Below, one piece after another: positions 1 to 8,746 of a stretch of 64,000 nucleotides of DNA. How positions within the stretch are numbered: position 1 is the stretch's first letter; each line of letters starts with the position of its first letter. This DNA is from Halorubrum sp. JWXQ-INN 858 (GTDB lineage Archaea; Halobacteriota; Halobacteria; Halobacteriales; Haloferacaceae): the NCBI RefSeq assembly GCF_009806985.1, contig NZ_WUAX01000004.1, positions 1-64,000 on the forward strand, given 5' to 3'. Both the position numbers and the translations under genes were made by a program. The notes under the pieces were generated by a model, which was not told the origin of the DNA, ran no database searches, and saw only the letters and a list, made by a program, of their open reading frames with translations.

Positions 1-88
1 TTCGAGGCCGCTACAAACCGTAAACATCCCAATCCAGCGGCGCGGTGCCGTGGGAATCTTCGCCCTTCAGGGCGGAGAGGATGTCAAG
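1..88 (+). mobile_element. Right end of an IS200/IS605-type (TnpB-only) element, body outside the window
   Basis: Read on the minus strand, positions 88 to about 10 match the right end of the complete element at 24.79 kb. Both start ttgacatcct, then have a hairpin (CGCCCT, GA, AGGGCG; here at 61-74), then ATTCCC, then TTGGGAT followed by a similar tail. In the complete element this sequence leads into the tnpB stop codon. Here, therefore, a tnpB gene on the plus strand should end near positions 3-23 (a TAA lies at 21-23) with its body left of position 1. Seen: the alignment by eye. Inferred: the missing gene. It could be a solo relic instead. Confidence 0.7.
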
Positions 89-151
89 ACGAGCATCGGT
101 CGGAGCCACCGCGTCGTCCCGCCGGGCATCGCCATGTCGCGTCATCCGACG

Positions 152-234
152 CCGTCCCGCCGGCTGTCGCCGTATCGCGTCCTCCCACACCGCCCCGCCG
201 GCCGTCGTTCCACACCGCCCCGCCGGCCGTCGTC
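152..234. repeat. Short GC-rich tandem repeat, 25-base unit
   Basis: Two nearly perfect 25-base copies (185-209 and 210-234, unit beginning ccacaccgccccgccgg) follow a decayed third copy. They lie between the transposon end and the stop codon of the DedA-like gene. Reading frames through them are short and compositionally driven, so I see no gene here. Confidence 0.7.
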
Positions 235-265
235 CCACGCCCCCTCGTCGCAGACGGGACGACGA

Positions 266-775
266 CTACAGCCCCGCGATCACGTCGACCGATCCGACGA
301 CGACCCAGACGATAACCGCGTAGTTCAGTACGGTCGAGACGGTCGCGTACACGACGACGCGCCCGAAGGGATAGCGGGCGATCCCCGCAGGGATCAACAC
401 GAAGCTGCCGACGTAGGGAACGAGGTTCGTGACGAAGACGCTCACCCCGCCGTAGCGGCGGAACCACCGGTTCGCGCGGTCCAGCCGTTCCTCCGAAACG
501 GAGAGCCACCGCGAGTCGACGACGTCGGGCCCGTACCGCCTCGCGCCCCCGTACACCAACAGTTGACCACAGACGTAGCCGGCGGCCGCGACGGCGACGG
601 CGGCGGCGACGAGCCGATCGGACGCCGAGACCGCGAGCAGGTAGCCCGGGAGCAGCACGGAGGTGGGAAGCGGCTTCCCGATCAGCGCCCCCTTCATCAC
701 GAAGACGACGAACATCGCCGGGAGCCCGAACTCGAGGAGGGCGGTCAGGCCGGCGTCGGCGAGCGCGTCGGTCAT
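266..775 (-). CDS. DedA/VTT-family membrane protein
   Basis: 169 residues, an integral membrane protein of the SNARE-associated (VTT/DedA) family. Visible: hydrophobic segments near residues 12-30, 47-75, 110-130 and 140-165. Between them is the family-like stretch with basic residues (RRYGG, then a segment ending in LVPYVG) and the re-entrant region LIPAGIARYPFGR. Members are proposed to handle phospholipids or small ions across the membrane; the substrate here cannot be read from sequence. It is divergent from the helicase gene across about 150 bases. The start at 775 gives a short N-terminus before the first hydrophobic segment. Confidence 0.75.
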   Translation of the reverse strand: MTDALADAGLTALLEFGLPAMFVVFVMKGALIGKPLPTSVLLPGYLLAVSASDRLVAAAVAVAAAGYVCGQLLVYGGARRYGPDVVDSRWLSVSEERLDRANRWFRRYGGVSVFVTNLVPYVGSFVLIPAGIARYPFGRVVVYATVSTVLNYAVIVWVVVGSVDVIAGL

Positions 776-923
776 GGTCGTCCCGACCTCCCGTTAGATA
801 CGGGACGGACCGGATACGGGACGAGGTAGCGTGGCTATCGCTATCGGCCTTTCGCTCGGGTCCGTCGTCCGGGAGGTGCGAAGGCGAACCGCTGAAATAC
901 CCGAGACGCGTAGCGTTCGGATA

Positions 924-2978
924 GTGTCACAGCAGTTGGCAGCGGTCGACACGCTGTTCCTCCACGAGGCGCGGAGCGACTACACCGTCGTCGCGACTCG
1001 GGACGGGAGCCGCGTGCTACGTGGACGGCTCGAACTCAAGGAGACGTCGGCGGGCCCGCGGCCGGGCAAGTTCCGGGTGGCCCGCGACGACGACGAGGAG
1101 CCCCGCCGCCCGGAGGAGTTCGTGGCCCTCGCCCGCGCGGCCGACCGGATCCGGATCTCCCAACAGACCCCCGCGGAGGGCCGCGACCGGCTCGAAGCGA
1201 TGCTCGACGGGTATCAGCTGGACGCGTTGACGGTGCGGACCTGTCGACGCTGTTCGAACGACGGCCGCTACGGCCCGATCACCGCGGACACCGCGATCGA
1301 GCACAACGGCGAGCACGTCTGCCGGGACTGCGCCCGGCGCGAGCTGGAGCGCGAGCTCTCGTATAAGGGGTCGTTCACCGGAGCCGCCGAGGAGCGGCTG
1401 GAGGAGCTGCTGTACGACTCGAAGGACCTGAACCGCATCATCAACCTGCTTCAGGGCGGGCTCGACCCGGACCTCACCAAGTACGACGAGGTGTCCGCGA
1501 ACGTCGACGACGTGACCCCCGTCCGAACGGACGAGCTTGACCTCCATCCCGAGCTCGCCTCGAGGGTTCAGGGGCGGTTCGAGGAGCTGTTGCCCGTCCA
1601 GAGCCTTGCCGTGCGGAACGGCCTGCTCGACGGCGACGACCAGCTCGTGGTGAGCGCGACGGCGACCGGGAAGACGCTCGTCGGCGAGCTGACCGGGATC
1701 GACCGCGCGCTCCGCGGTGACGGGAAGCTCCTCTTTCTCGTGCCGCTCGTCGCGCTCGCCAACCAGAAACACGAGGACTTCGAGGACCGCTACGGCGACC
1801 TGCTCGACGTCTCGATCCGCGTCGGGTCCTCGCGGATCAGCGACGACGGGAACCGGTTCGACCCGAACGCCGACGTGATCGTCGGCACCTACGAGGGGAT
1901 CGACCACGCGCTGCGGACGGGCAAGGACCTCGGCGACGTCGGGACCGTCGTCATCGACGAGGTCCACACGTTAAAGGAGGGCGAGCGAGGCCACCGCCTC
2001 GACGGGCTGATCTCCCGGCTGAAGTACTACAGCGAGGAGCGACAGCGGACCCACGACGGCTACGACGGGACGCAGTTCGTCTACCTCTCCGCGACCGTCG
2101 GCAACCCCGAGTGGCTCGCCGAACGGCTCCGCGCGACGCTCATCGAGTACGAGGAGCGACCGGTCCCGATCGAGCGACACGTCACCTTCGCGGACAGCCG
2201 CGAGAAGGCGACCATCGCCGACAAGCTCGTCAAACGCGAGTTCGACACGAAGTCCTCGAAGGGGTATCGCGGGCAGACGATCGTCTTCACCAACTCGAGG
2301 CGGCGGTGTCACGAGATCAGTCGGAAGCTCCGCTACGACTCCGCGCCGTATCACGCCGGGCTCGACTACAAGCGCCGGAAGCAGGTGGAACGCCAGTTCG
2401 GGAACCAGGACCTCTCGGCGGTCGTGACGACGGCGGCGCTGGCGGCCGGCGTCGACTTCCCCGCCTCGCAGGTGATCTTCGACTCGCTGGCGATGGGGAT
2501 CGAGTGGCTCTCCGTCCAGGAGTTCTCCCAGATGCTCGGCCGAGCGGGCCGCCCCGACTACCACGACCGCGGGCGGGTGTACCTCCTCGTCGAGCCCGAC
2601 GCGGTGTACCACAACTCGATGGATCGGTCGGAGGACGAGGTGGCGTTCACCCTCCTGAAAGGCGAGATGGAAGACGTCGAAACCCACTACGACGAGACGG
2701 CCGCCGTCGAGGAGACGCTGGCGAACGTCGTCGTCGCCGGTAAGCGAGCGAAGCGGCTCAACGACCGGATGATCGGCGAGGTGCCGACGACGCACGCGGT
2801 CGGGAAGCTCCTCGAGTGGGAGTTCATCGACGGCTTCTCGCCGACCCCGCTCGGACGGGCGATCTGTCGGCACTTCCTCGCGCCCGACGAGGCGTTCCGG
2901 ATCCTCGATGCGGTCCGGAAGGGGACCGATCCCTACGACATCGTCGCCGCGCTGGAGCTGTACGACGACGACGAGTGA
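924..2978 (+). CDS. Ski2-like DEAD/DEAH-box helicase with N-terminal zinc-binding domain
   Basis: A superfamily 2 helicase of about 684 residues. Visible: a four-cysteine cluster at about residues 107-136 (CRRC and CRDC), Walker A SATATGKT near 244, the DEVH box near 345, motif III SAT, and motif VI QMLGRAGR near 535. The QxxGRAGR form is typical of Ski2-like/Hel308-type enzymes, which unwind RNA or branched DNA. The N-terminal zinc-containing extension resembles haloarchaeal helicases with an accessory domain. I prefer the GTG at 924 to the GTG at 831: gaaatac lies about 25-30 bases upstream, as for a leaderless transcript, and residues 1-31 of the longer form look non-conserved. Substrate unknown. 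Confidence 0.85.
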   Translation: MSQQLAAVDTLFLHEARSDYTVVATRDGSRVLRGRLELKETSAGPRPGKFRVARDDDEEPRRPEEFVALARAADRIRISQQTPAEGRDRLEAMLDGYQLDALTVRTCRRCSNDGRYGPITADTAIEHNGEHVCRDCARRELERELSYKGSFTGAAEERLEELLYDSKDLNRIINLLQGGLDPDLTKYDEVSANVDDVTPVRTDELDLHPELASRVQGRFEELLPVQSLAVRNGLLDGDDQLVVSATATGKTLVGELTGIDRALRGDGKLLFLVPLVALANQKHEDFEDRYGDLLDVSIRVGSSRISDDGNRFDPNADVIVGTYEGIDHALRTGKDLGDVGTVVIDEVHTLKEGERGHRLDGLISRLKYYSEERQRTHDGYDGTQFVYLSATVGNPEWLAERLRATLIEYEERPVPIERHVTFADSREKATIADKLVKREFDTKSSKGYRGQTIVFTNSRRRCHEISRKLRYDSAPYHAGLDYKRRKQVERQFGNQDLSAVVTTAALAAGVDFPASQVIFDSLAMGIEWLSVQEFSQMLGRAGRPDYHDRGRVYLLVEPDAVYHNSMDRSEDEVAFTLLKGEMEDVETHYDETAAVEETLANVVVAGKRAKRLNDRMIGEVPTTHAVGKLLEWEFIDGFSPTPLGRAICRHFLAPDEAFRILDAVRKGTDPYDIVAALELYDDDE

Positions 2979-3113
2979 GCGCGGGCGACGCGGCGAAACG
3001 CGTGATCGGCTGAAAACGGCGGGCGATCGGCGGACGACAGTTCGTGGTCGGTGGAAACACCGCGTGGTCGGTGAAAACAGCGGGTGATCGTGAAAAACGG
3101 ATCCGAGAACGGC
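2979..3113. repeat. Degenerate short repeats between convergent genes
   Basis: Three or four imperfect copies of a segment containing gtggtcggtg(g)aaaac(a) separate the helicase stop from the convergent DUF5611-like gene. No reading frame of interest is seen. Confidence 0.45.
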
Positions 3114-3497
3114 TCAGTAGTCCGGCGCGTCGTCCTCGACTTCGCGTTTCAGCGAGTTGCGGCGCGACTTCGCGTCGCGGGCCGTCGCCTCGAGCAGGAA
3201 GGAGTTCTTCGCGTCGACCGCGTCGGCGGCGGCGTCGGCGTTCCCCTCGGCGATGACGTCCTCCGCGGGGCGCTCCTCGAAGTGGACCGCCAGTTTGTCC
3301 TTCTTGCCGCTGTAGCTGGCCGCTCCGGCGACGATGCGTTCGAAGACCGGGTTGTCGGGGTCCGAGACGACGTACAGCTCGTGACCGTTGACCTCTTCCG
3401 TGCCCGTGACCTCGCCGAAGTACTCCTCGATGGACCCCTTCAAGTCCGGCATGCGGTCGTCCAGATGCTCTCCGCGACGCATCTTGTACTCCTTCAT
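3114..3497 (-). CDS. DUF5611-like haloarchaeal protein of unknown function
   Basis: 127 residues from the ATG at 3497. I recognise the type (it starts MKEYKMRRGEHL and contains ELYVVSDPDNP), a small, soluble, conserved haloarchaeal/archaeal protein, but no function is known to me. The frame is open further upstream to 3617. That longer start would overlap the neighbouring gene's end, and its extra residues look like non-coding translation. A weak TATA-like tttacg lies about 28 bases before 3497, fitting a leaderless start. It follows the zinc-ribbon gene on the same strand. Confidence 0.75.
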   Translation of the reverse strand: MKEYKMRRGEHLDDRMPDLKGSIEEYFGEVTGTEEVNGHELYVVSDPDNPVFERIVAGAASYSGKKDKLAVHFEERPAEDVIAEGNADAAADAVDAKNSFLLEATARDAKSRRNSLKREVEDDAPDY

Positions 3498-3588
3498 GCT
3501 GCGACCGTTCGGCAGGAGCGCGTAAACCAGTTTCGTCACGGGTGTGGCCGCCCGGGCGGCCGGTTCGTCGGTCTCGGATTCGCCCGTT

Positions 3589-4806
3589 TCAGATCGGACG
3601 CTCCGCGACGTAGCCACGCTTGCACTCGGGGCAGATGTCGCCCGGCCGCATCGAGACGCCGTCCGCCTCGCGAACCATGCCGCACTCGGGGCAGTAGTAC
3701 TCCGTCTCCGCGTCCTCGACCGACGTCCGGAGCTCGGGGCTCCCCTCGCGCGTGATCCCCGTGTCGGTCAGGTCAGCCCCCGCGTCGCCGGCGGCTCCGG
3801 CGTCGAACGTCGTCGCGTCGCCCTCGGGGGCCTCGACGAACTCCGTCTCGCCGTCGTCAGGGTGATCGACGCGATCGCCCGCCTCGGGGGTGAGCCCTCC
3901 GCCGAACTCGACATCTGCCCGCCCGCCGGCATCGTCGTCAGCCGCGACTTCGGCGCTGAATCCCTCGTCCTCGCCGCGCGGGTCCGGCCACGGGGTCGGC
4001 TCGGCGGCCGGGTCGGCGTCGGCGTCGACCGCCGGCCACGCGCCGCGCTCCCGCTCGGCGGCGGGCTCCTCCCCGTCCGCGTCGAGGATCACGCCGTCGT
4101 CGCCCGCGGACTCCACCTCGGCGGCGTCCGCATCGGTGGGGACGGGGTCGACGGCGTCGTCGTTCGGGGAGTCGCTGCCGTCGCCCGAGCGGTCGCTGCC
4201 GACGTCGTCCGCGTCGCTCCCGTCCGGCCCGTCGTCGATCAGTTCCACGCCGGTGTCGGGCGCGTCCGCATCGGATCCGGCCTCCGAGCCGGATGCCCCG
4301 GCTCCACCGACATCGGCGTTCGCGGCGTCGGCGTCGACGGTGTCGGTGTCGGTCGTCTCGGCGGTGGCCCCGGACGCTTCGCCGGAGACGTCACTGGAAC
4401 CGTCGACGTCAGGCCCGTCGTCGATGATCTCCGCGTCGTCCCCCGAGCCGGCCGCGGCCGCGGCGTACTCCGAATCGTCAACCGGATCCGCCGCCGGCCC
4501 CTCGCCTCGGTCGGCGGCGGGCCCGACCGGCGCGTCGTCCGGTTCGGCGGTCGGGGCCGGCGCGTCAGCCGGCGCGGACGTCGAGACGTCGGCGTTCGCG
4601 TCCGCTTCGGCGGCCTCGGCGGCGACCTCCGCCAGCTGTTTGACAGTCGTGACCTCCGTGTTCTCGCTGACGATCTGCGTTTCGCCGCAGCGAGCGCAGG
4701 TTTTCACCTCCCGGAGGGTGGTGACGACCTCGTTGCCGTCCTCCGCACGTTCGCGCTCGACCTCGGGTTCGCCGAAATCGTGCCCGAGCAGACACCTGAG
4801 TCCCAT
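3589..4806 (-). CDS. Acidic zinc-ribbon protein (DUF7093-like)
   Basis: 405 residues. The N-terminus holds a possible Cys/His zinc site (C5, H9, then CARC near residues 37-40). The C-terminus is a clear zinc ribbon (CPEC near 372, CPEC near 392). Between them lie some 270 residues of very acidic, Ala/Asp/Ser/Gly-rich low-complexity sequence, probably disordered. The architecture, two terminal zinc modules joined by an acidic linker, resembles an uncharacterised haloarchaeal family I associate with DUF7093. A role in nucleic-acid or protein binding is only a guess. The length of the linker makes the exact product length sensitive to assembly errors. Confidence 0.75.
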   Translation of the reverse strand: MGLRCLLGHDFGEPEVERERAEDGNEVVTTLREVKTCARCGETQIVSENTEVTTVKQLAEVAAEAAEADANADVSTSAPADAPAPTAEPDDAPVGPAADRGEGPAADPVDDSEYAAAAAGSGDDAEIIDDGPDVDGSSDVSGEASGATAETTDTDTVDADAANADVGGAGASGSEAGSDADAPDTGVELIDDGPDGSDADDVGSDRSGDGSDSPNDDAVDPVPTDADAAEVESAGDDGVILDADGEEPAAERERGAWPAVDADADPAAEPTPWPDPRGEDEGFSAEVAADDDAGGRADVEFGGGLTPEAGDRVDHPDDGETEFVEAPEGDATTFDAGAAGDAGADLTDTGITREGSPELRTSVEDAETEYYCPECGMVREADGVSMRPGDICPECKRGYVAERPI

Positions 4807-4928
4807 TGTCCACCCCTCCGGCGTCCCAACGTAAAAAACGACCCGTCACGGCGTCGGACGCCCGTCACACGGCCGCGACACCGGCCGCTCACCTCACGAA
4901 CCCTTCGGCGTCCGCCGACCACACCGGC

Positions 4929-5237
4929 TCATTCGCTGGTCGGATCGCGACCGAGCGCGTCGGCGACGGCGTCCACTTTCTCCTCGGCCGCCATCTCCGT
5001 CCCCCGTTTGTCGTCGACTTGGAGGAGCGTCTGGACGTTCGTTCCGTCGACGGCCTCGTGGGCGGCCGCACACGCGCGGAAGAGCTCGCCGACGTCATCG
5101 GCCTCGATCGTCGTCGCCATCGGCGTCGTCTCGTAGCGCACGTCGAACCCGTCGAGGGCGTCGACGGCGGCCGCGACGTCCTCGGTCACGTCGTCGTCGG
5201 TGATCGGCGTCACGCGGAGCAGCCCAAACACGGTCAT
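4929..5237 (-). CDS. MTH1187-family thiamine-binding-like protein
   Basis: 102 residues from the ATG at 5237, the usual size for the MTH1187/YkoF family. Visible: an N-terminal beta strand (MTVFGLLRVTPI), an RYETTPMATTIE segment matching the family's ligand-pocket strand, then two helices. Family members are small ferredoxin-like-fold proteins that bind thiamine or a related compound, often as tetramers. The frame extends upstream to 5378, but the extension (MWYVVDTHST and on) is unrelated to the family and overlaps the divergent ferredoxin promoter region. Confidence 0.8.
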   Translation of the reverse strand: MTVFGLLRVTPITDDDVTEDVAAAVDALDGFDVRYETTPMATTIEADDVGELFRACAAAHEAVDGTNVQTLLQVDDKRGTEMAAEEKVDAVADALGRDPTSE

Positions 5238-5386
5238 ACCGAGCGATCCGGGGACGCCGGGGAAAGAGGTTTCGCCGATGGTCGGCACCTGGATCGGCGA
5301 CCGGGAGCGACGACGAAAAGCGCCGACCGAGAACACCGTCGGACGCACAGTACTATGAGTGTCGACGACATACCACACGATGACAC

Positions 5387-5701
5387 ATGCCGACCGTGTA
5401 CTACCAAGGCGAGGCGATCGAGTGCGAGAAGGGTGCCGTGTTACGCGACGTGCTCCGGGAGGCGGGGCTCTCCGTTTACAACGGGCGGGCCGAGAAGCTC
5501 AACTGCCGGGGAATGGGCTCGTGTGGCACCTGCGCGGTCACGGTCGATGGCGAGGTGAGCGAACCGGAGCGGAAGGAGGCGGTCCGCCTCTGGTTCCCGC
5601 CGCACCACCCGAGCCACGACGTCAGGCTCGCGTGTCAAACCCGTGTCGAGGGCGACGTGGAGGTGACGAAGGGACGCGGTCTCTGGGGACAACACGTCTG
5701 A
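5387..5701 (+). CDS. 2Fe-2S ferredoxin
   Basis: 104 residues. The plant-type 2Fe-2S ligand pattern is visible: C-x4-C-x2-C in NCRGMGSCGTC, and a fourth Cys in LACQT about 35 residues later. The N-terminus MPTVYYQGEAIECEKG matches the beta-grasp fold. This is a short ferredoxin without the long acidic N-terminal insertion of the major halophilic ferredoxin, so it is probably a secondary electron carrier. The gene stands alone. A perfect short palindrome at 5859-5874 downstream may mark its end. Confidence 0.85.
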   Translation: MPTVYYQGEAIECEKGAVLRDVLREAGLSVYNGRAEKLNCRGMGSCGTCAVTVDGEVSEPERKEAVRLWFPPHHPSHDVRLACQTRVEGDVEVTKGRGLWGQHV

Positions 5702-5858
5702 GAGCGAACGCGCCGGTCGTCGCATCGAGTGCGAAGCCCGGAGACGGGCTCTAGAAGCCGGCGTCACCGCTCGGCGACGGAGGCCCCGAACCGGTCGGGA
5801 GCGCCGTCGCTCAGTGGGTGAAGATAACCCCCGCACGGACGTGAATCCGAAGCGGAGT

Positions 5859-5874
5859 CGAAAACTCGTTTTCG
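5859..5874. terminator. Possible bidirectional hairpin between convergent genes
   Basis: CGAAAAC, TC, GTTTTCG forms a perfect 7-bp stem between the ferredoxin gene and the convergent cold-shock gene. Archaeal termination depends mainly on T-tracts, and the tttt in one arm could serve. Weak call. Confidence 0.3.
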
Positions 5875-5906
5875 CGTGTGAAGCCTATCGCGGCGAGGCG
5901 TACGAC

Positions 5907-6101
5907 TTACTGTCGAACGACGCTGGCCGCGCGCGGGCCCTTGGGCGAGGACTCGATCTCGAACTCGAGCTCCTGACCCTCTTCGAGGTCCGGACCGCCG
6001 ACGTCTTCCATGTGGAAGAACACGTCATCGTCCGCATCGTCCGTCGTAATGAAACCGTAGCCGCCAGTATCGTTGAAGAAATCAACTTTCCCTTCTGCCA
6101 T
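5907..6101 (-). CDS. cspA: Cold-shock protein (CspA family)
   Basis: 64 residues, a single cold-shock OB-fold. Visible: RNP1-like GYGFIT (usually KGFGFI) at about residues 13-18 and RNP2-like DVFFH at about 27-31, both single-stranded nucleic-acid contacts. The ATG at 6101 gives the usual start MAEGKVDFF. An in-frame ATG 15 bases upstream would add MRLYA and is less likely. Such proteins act as RNA chaperones. A TATA-like ccttatcc lies about 30-35 bases upstream of the start. Confidence 0.9.
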   Translation of the reverse strand: MAEGKVDFFNDTGGYGFITTDDADDDVFFHMEDVGGPDLEEGQELEFEIESSPKGPRAASVVRQ

Positions 6102-6338
6102 TGCGTATAGACGCATGAGCGTTTGGGGGATAAGGCTTGCGAGTGTACAGTTACCATGCAGGTATGGTGGACGTTCGTCACACGAGACGAGGAGAAAACG
6201 GAGGGAAGTTCCGACGTGTGGTCGGTTCGGCGGGGGTGGAGCCGATCGGTTCGGCGGTTTCGGACGCGTTTCCGTCCGGACGCGGTCCCCTGTTCCGCGT
6301 GGGTGACGACTTAAGCGTGTTCACGCCCAACACGGGTC

Positions 6339-6833
6339 GTGCTCCGATCCCTTCGCGAGAACGGGCCGGCGCTCCTCGTTCCGGCCGCCTGGACGGTCGC
6401 CGGGGGAGCCGTCGCCGGGGTCGTGTCGACGCACGCGCTGTTCGTCGCACACGTGGTCATGAGCGTCCTGCTCGTCGCGTTCGCGGTCGCCTCCCGACGC
6501 GAGATGGCGACGGGGGTCCTCGCGGGCTGGCTCCGGGTGATCCTCGCCGGAACGCCGGTCACCCTCGCCGGCGTCGCCGGGTTCCTCCTCGGGTCCGGTC
6601 CCCTGCTCGCGATCGCGTTGTACGGTTGGGCGGTGCTCCCCGCCGTCGGCTTCGTGTACACCGCTCGCCGGGTGACCGCCGGTCGTGGGATCTACGCGGC
6701 GGGCGCGGGCTGTTGTGTCGTCGGCGTGGCGGGCCTCGCGCTCGCGTCGACGGCGACGGGCGCGGTCCTCGCTATCGGGCTCGTCGGCGTCGGACAGACC
6801 GCGGGGATCCTCGACGCGACGCTGCGATACTGA
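6339..6833 (+). CDS. Small multi-pass membrane protein, unknown
   Basis: 164 residues, GTG start, with five or six hydrophobic segments from about residue 10 to the C-terminus and almost no soluble part. No catalytic motif is recognised. The cttaag at about 6310 lies some 28 bases before the GTG and supports a leaderless start. It is convergent with another small membrane protein at 6910-7392. Function unknown. Confidence 0.6.
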   Translation: MLRSLRENGPALLVPAAWTVAGGAVAGVVSTHALFVAHVVMSVLLVAFAVASRREMATGVLAGWLRVILAGTPVTLAGVAGFLLGSGPLLAIALYGWAVLPAVGFVYTARRVTAGRGIYAAGAGCCVVGVAGLALASTATGAVLAIGLVGVGQTAGILDATLRY

Positions 6834-6840
6834 CCCACAC

Positions 6841-6876
6841 CGAGGTACAGATCGGCATCGAGGTACAGATCGGCAT
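6841..6876. repeat. 18-base tandem duplication
   Basis: Two exact copies of an 18-base unit (cgaggtacagatcggcat) lie in the 76-base gap between two convergent membrane-protein genes. Confidence 0.8.
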
Positions 6877-6909
6877 CGAGACACCGGCCGACGACGATCC
6901 GCGGCCCGG

Positions 6910-7392
6910 TCACGGTCGGAGCCGACCGAGGACGACGCCCCCGATGACGTCGAGGACGCCGAACGCGACGGCGATAAGCGCCAGCGCGAACTGGTCGATC
7001 CCGATCCCGAGCCCGGGAGTCGCCTCGACGAGCGCGATCCCGCCGACGGCGACGACCCCGATCGCGTAGCCGGCCGGCGTTCCCTCGACCGGCAACCGGT
7101 CCCGGAGGAGGTACGAGAGGACGCCGGTCCCCGCGACGAACCCGGCGGCGACGAGCGGCGGCGCGACGAGCGCAGCCAGCCCGAGGAGGACCCCGCCGAC
7201 GCCGACGCCGACGCCGGCCGACCGGAGCCGTGCGGGAGCGTCGTCGGGGTCGACAGCGGATCCGCCGCCGGTGGGTGATCCCTCGTCGATTCGCGATCCC
7301 TTACTGCCCGACGGCCCGACGTCCGGTCCGCCCGGACCGTCGTTCGCGGGCGGATCGGCGGTCGAGGCGTCGACCACGGACGGTTCGTTCAT
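6910..7392 (-). CDS. Membrane protein with disordered N-terminus, unknown
   Basis: 160 residues. Residues 1-55 are Gly/Pro/Asp/Ser-rich and probably cytoplasmic and disordered. Residues 58-160 carry four hydrophobic segments separated by the charged loop YLLRDRLPVEGTP. This resembles small haloarchaeal integral membrane proteins of unknown role. The start at 7392 (ATGAACGAA) has a TATA-like gtaatg about 25 bases upstream. No partner is apparent. Confidence 0.55.
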   Translation of the reverse strand: MNEPSVVDASTADPPANDGPGGPDVGPSGSKGSRIDEGSPTGGGSAVDPDDAPARLRSAGVGVGVGGVLLGLAALVAPPLVAAGFVAGTGVLSYLLRDRLPVEGTPAGYAIGVVAVGGIALVEATPGLGIGIDQFALALIAVAFGVLDVIGGVVLGRLRP

Positions 7393-7433
7393 AAATGCGG
7401 GGACGGTCCACCGGACATTACGGTTGGCGGTCC

Positions 7434-7525
7434 GATCGGACGACGGTGCCGCAGTCGATCGGACGGCGGTGCCGCAGTCGATCGGACGACGATGCCGCAG
7501 TCGATCGGACGGCGCTGTCGCGGTG
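7434..7525. repeat. 23-base tandem repeat, four copies
   Basis: Four adjacent copies, the last decayed, of a 23-base unit beginning gatcggacgacggtgccgc fill most of the gap between the divergently placed membrane-protein start and the aldo/keto reductase stop. No spacer structure, so not CRISPR. Confidence 0.8.
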
Positions 7526-7540
7526 TGGCGATGTGGCGGT

Positions 7541-8554
7541 TTATAAGCCCTCGTACGGGCCGGGCTTCGCCACGGTCAGCCGCTCGACCTGTTCGTCGGA
7601 GAGGTCGATCGCCGCGGAGGCGAGGTTCTCCGCGAGCTGGTCGACGGTGCGCGCGCCGACGATGGGGGCCGTGACCCCGTCGCGGTGCGAGAGCCACGCG
7701 AGCGCGACCTGTGCGGGGGAGGCGTCGACCTCGTCGGCGACCGCGTCGAGCTCGTCGTGGACGTCGAAGTTCTCCGGGGTGAGGTACGACTCCTGGAACC
7801 GGCTCGATCCGGCGATCTTCGAGTCCTCCGGCAGGTCCTCGTCGCGGTCGTACTTCCCGGTGAGGAACCCCTGCCCGAGCGGGCTCCACGGACAGACGGC
7901 GAGCCCCTGCGTCCGCGCGAACTCGAGGTAGTCGCCCTCGATCTCGCGGTCGACGAGGTTGTACCGCGGCTGGAGGACGCTGAACGGCTCCCACCCTTCC
8001 GCGCGGGCGATCTCGTTGGCGCGGGCGACCTTCCACGCGTTCGGTCGGTGCGTCGACGCGCCGAGGTAGTGGACCCGACCGGACTCGACGAGCCCGTTCA
8101 GCGTCTTCATCAGCTCGCGGGCGTCCGTCGCGTCGTCCCAGCGGTGGATGTAGAGGACGTCGACGTAGTCGGTGCCGAGCCGGTCGAGCAGCGCCTCGAT
8201 CCGGTGGCGGATGTTCTTCCGGTTCGTTCCCAGGCTGTTCGGGTCGCCGTCGCGGATCTGCCAGTAGATCTTCGAGGCGACCGTGTAGCGCTCGCGGTCG
8301 CGGTCGGCGAGCCAGTCGCCGATCCACTCCTCGCTTTCGCCCCCGCCGTACACGTCGGCGGTGTCGATGTAGCGCCCCCCGGCCGCCTCGTAGGCGTCGA
8401 GCAGCTCGTGGGCCCGTTCCTCGCCGATCTCGACGTCGCCCGACTCGTTCTCCTTGCCGAAGCGCCAGGTGCCGAACTGGAGCTCGCTCGTGTGGATGCC
8501 GGTGCCGTCGAGCGAAACGAACTCGAGATCGAGGTCCGCGGGTGCGGGTGTCAT
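7541..8554 (-). CDS. Aldo/keto reductase
   Basis: 337 residues, an NAD(P)H-dependent oxidoreductase of the AKR superfamily with a TIM-barrel fold. Visible: the catalytic tetrad region with DTADVYGGGESE (Asp, Tyr near residues 64-68), the Lys in SKIYW, and the His of LYIHRWD. The C-terminal cofactor region has PIVGARTVDQL. Sequence features such as YGGGESEEWIG and the LGQGFLTGKY segment are those of the YhdN/Tas-like group that reduces carbonyls of varied substrates. The natural substrate is unknown. The gene stands alone, flanked on both sides by short repeats. Confidence 0.9.
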   Translation of the reverse strand: MTPAPADLDLEFVSLDGTGIHTSELQFGTWRFGKENESGDVEIGEERAHELLDAYEAAGGRYIDTADVYGGGESEEWIGDWLADRDRERYTVASKIYWQIRDGDPNSLGTNRKNIRHRIEALLDRLGTDYVDVLYIHRWDDATDARELMKTLNGLVESGRVHYLGASTHRPNAWKVARANEIARAEGWEPFSVLQPRYNLVDREIEGDYLEFARTQGLAVCPWSPLGQGFLTGKYDRDEDLPEDSKIAGSSRFQESYLTPENFDVHDELDAVADEVDASPAQVALAWLSHRDGVTAPIVGARTVDQLAENLASAAIDLSDEQVERLTVAKPGPYEGL

Positions 8555-8746
8555 CGAGTGGACGTTGGGGCGACCGGGGCAAAAGGGTACAGGAACCGGC
8601 GACGGGACGAGATCGACGAACGGGAGACGGAGACATCGGTGGACGGGAGACGAAGGAGTCGACGAACGGGACGGGGCGGTCGACGAACGGAGGAAGGGGA
8701 TCGGTGAGGAACGGGACGGCAGCGTCGGCGACCCCGAAACGCGGAG
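8555..8746. repeat. Degenerate short direct repeats
   Basis: About 190 bases between two same-strand genes hold irregular copies of tcgacgaacggga and ggagacg. Nothing gene-like is seen. Confidence 0.5.

Noticed and set aside
831..923. Upstream GTG start for the helicase.
   Set aside because: The extra 31 residues look unconserved, and a TATA-like element lies within this stretch at the right distance from the GTG at 924.
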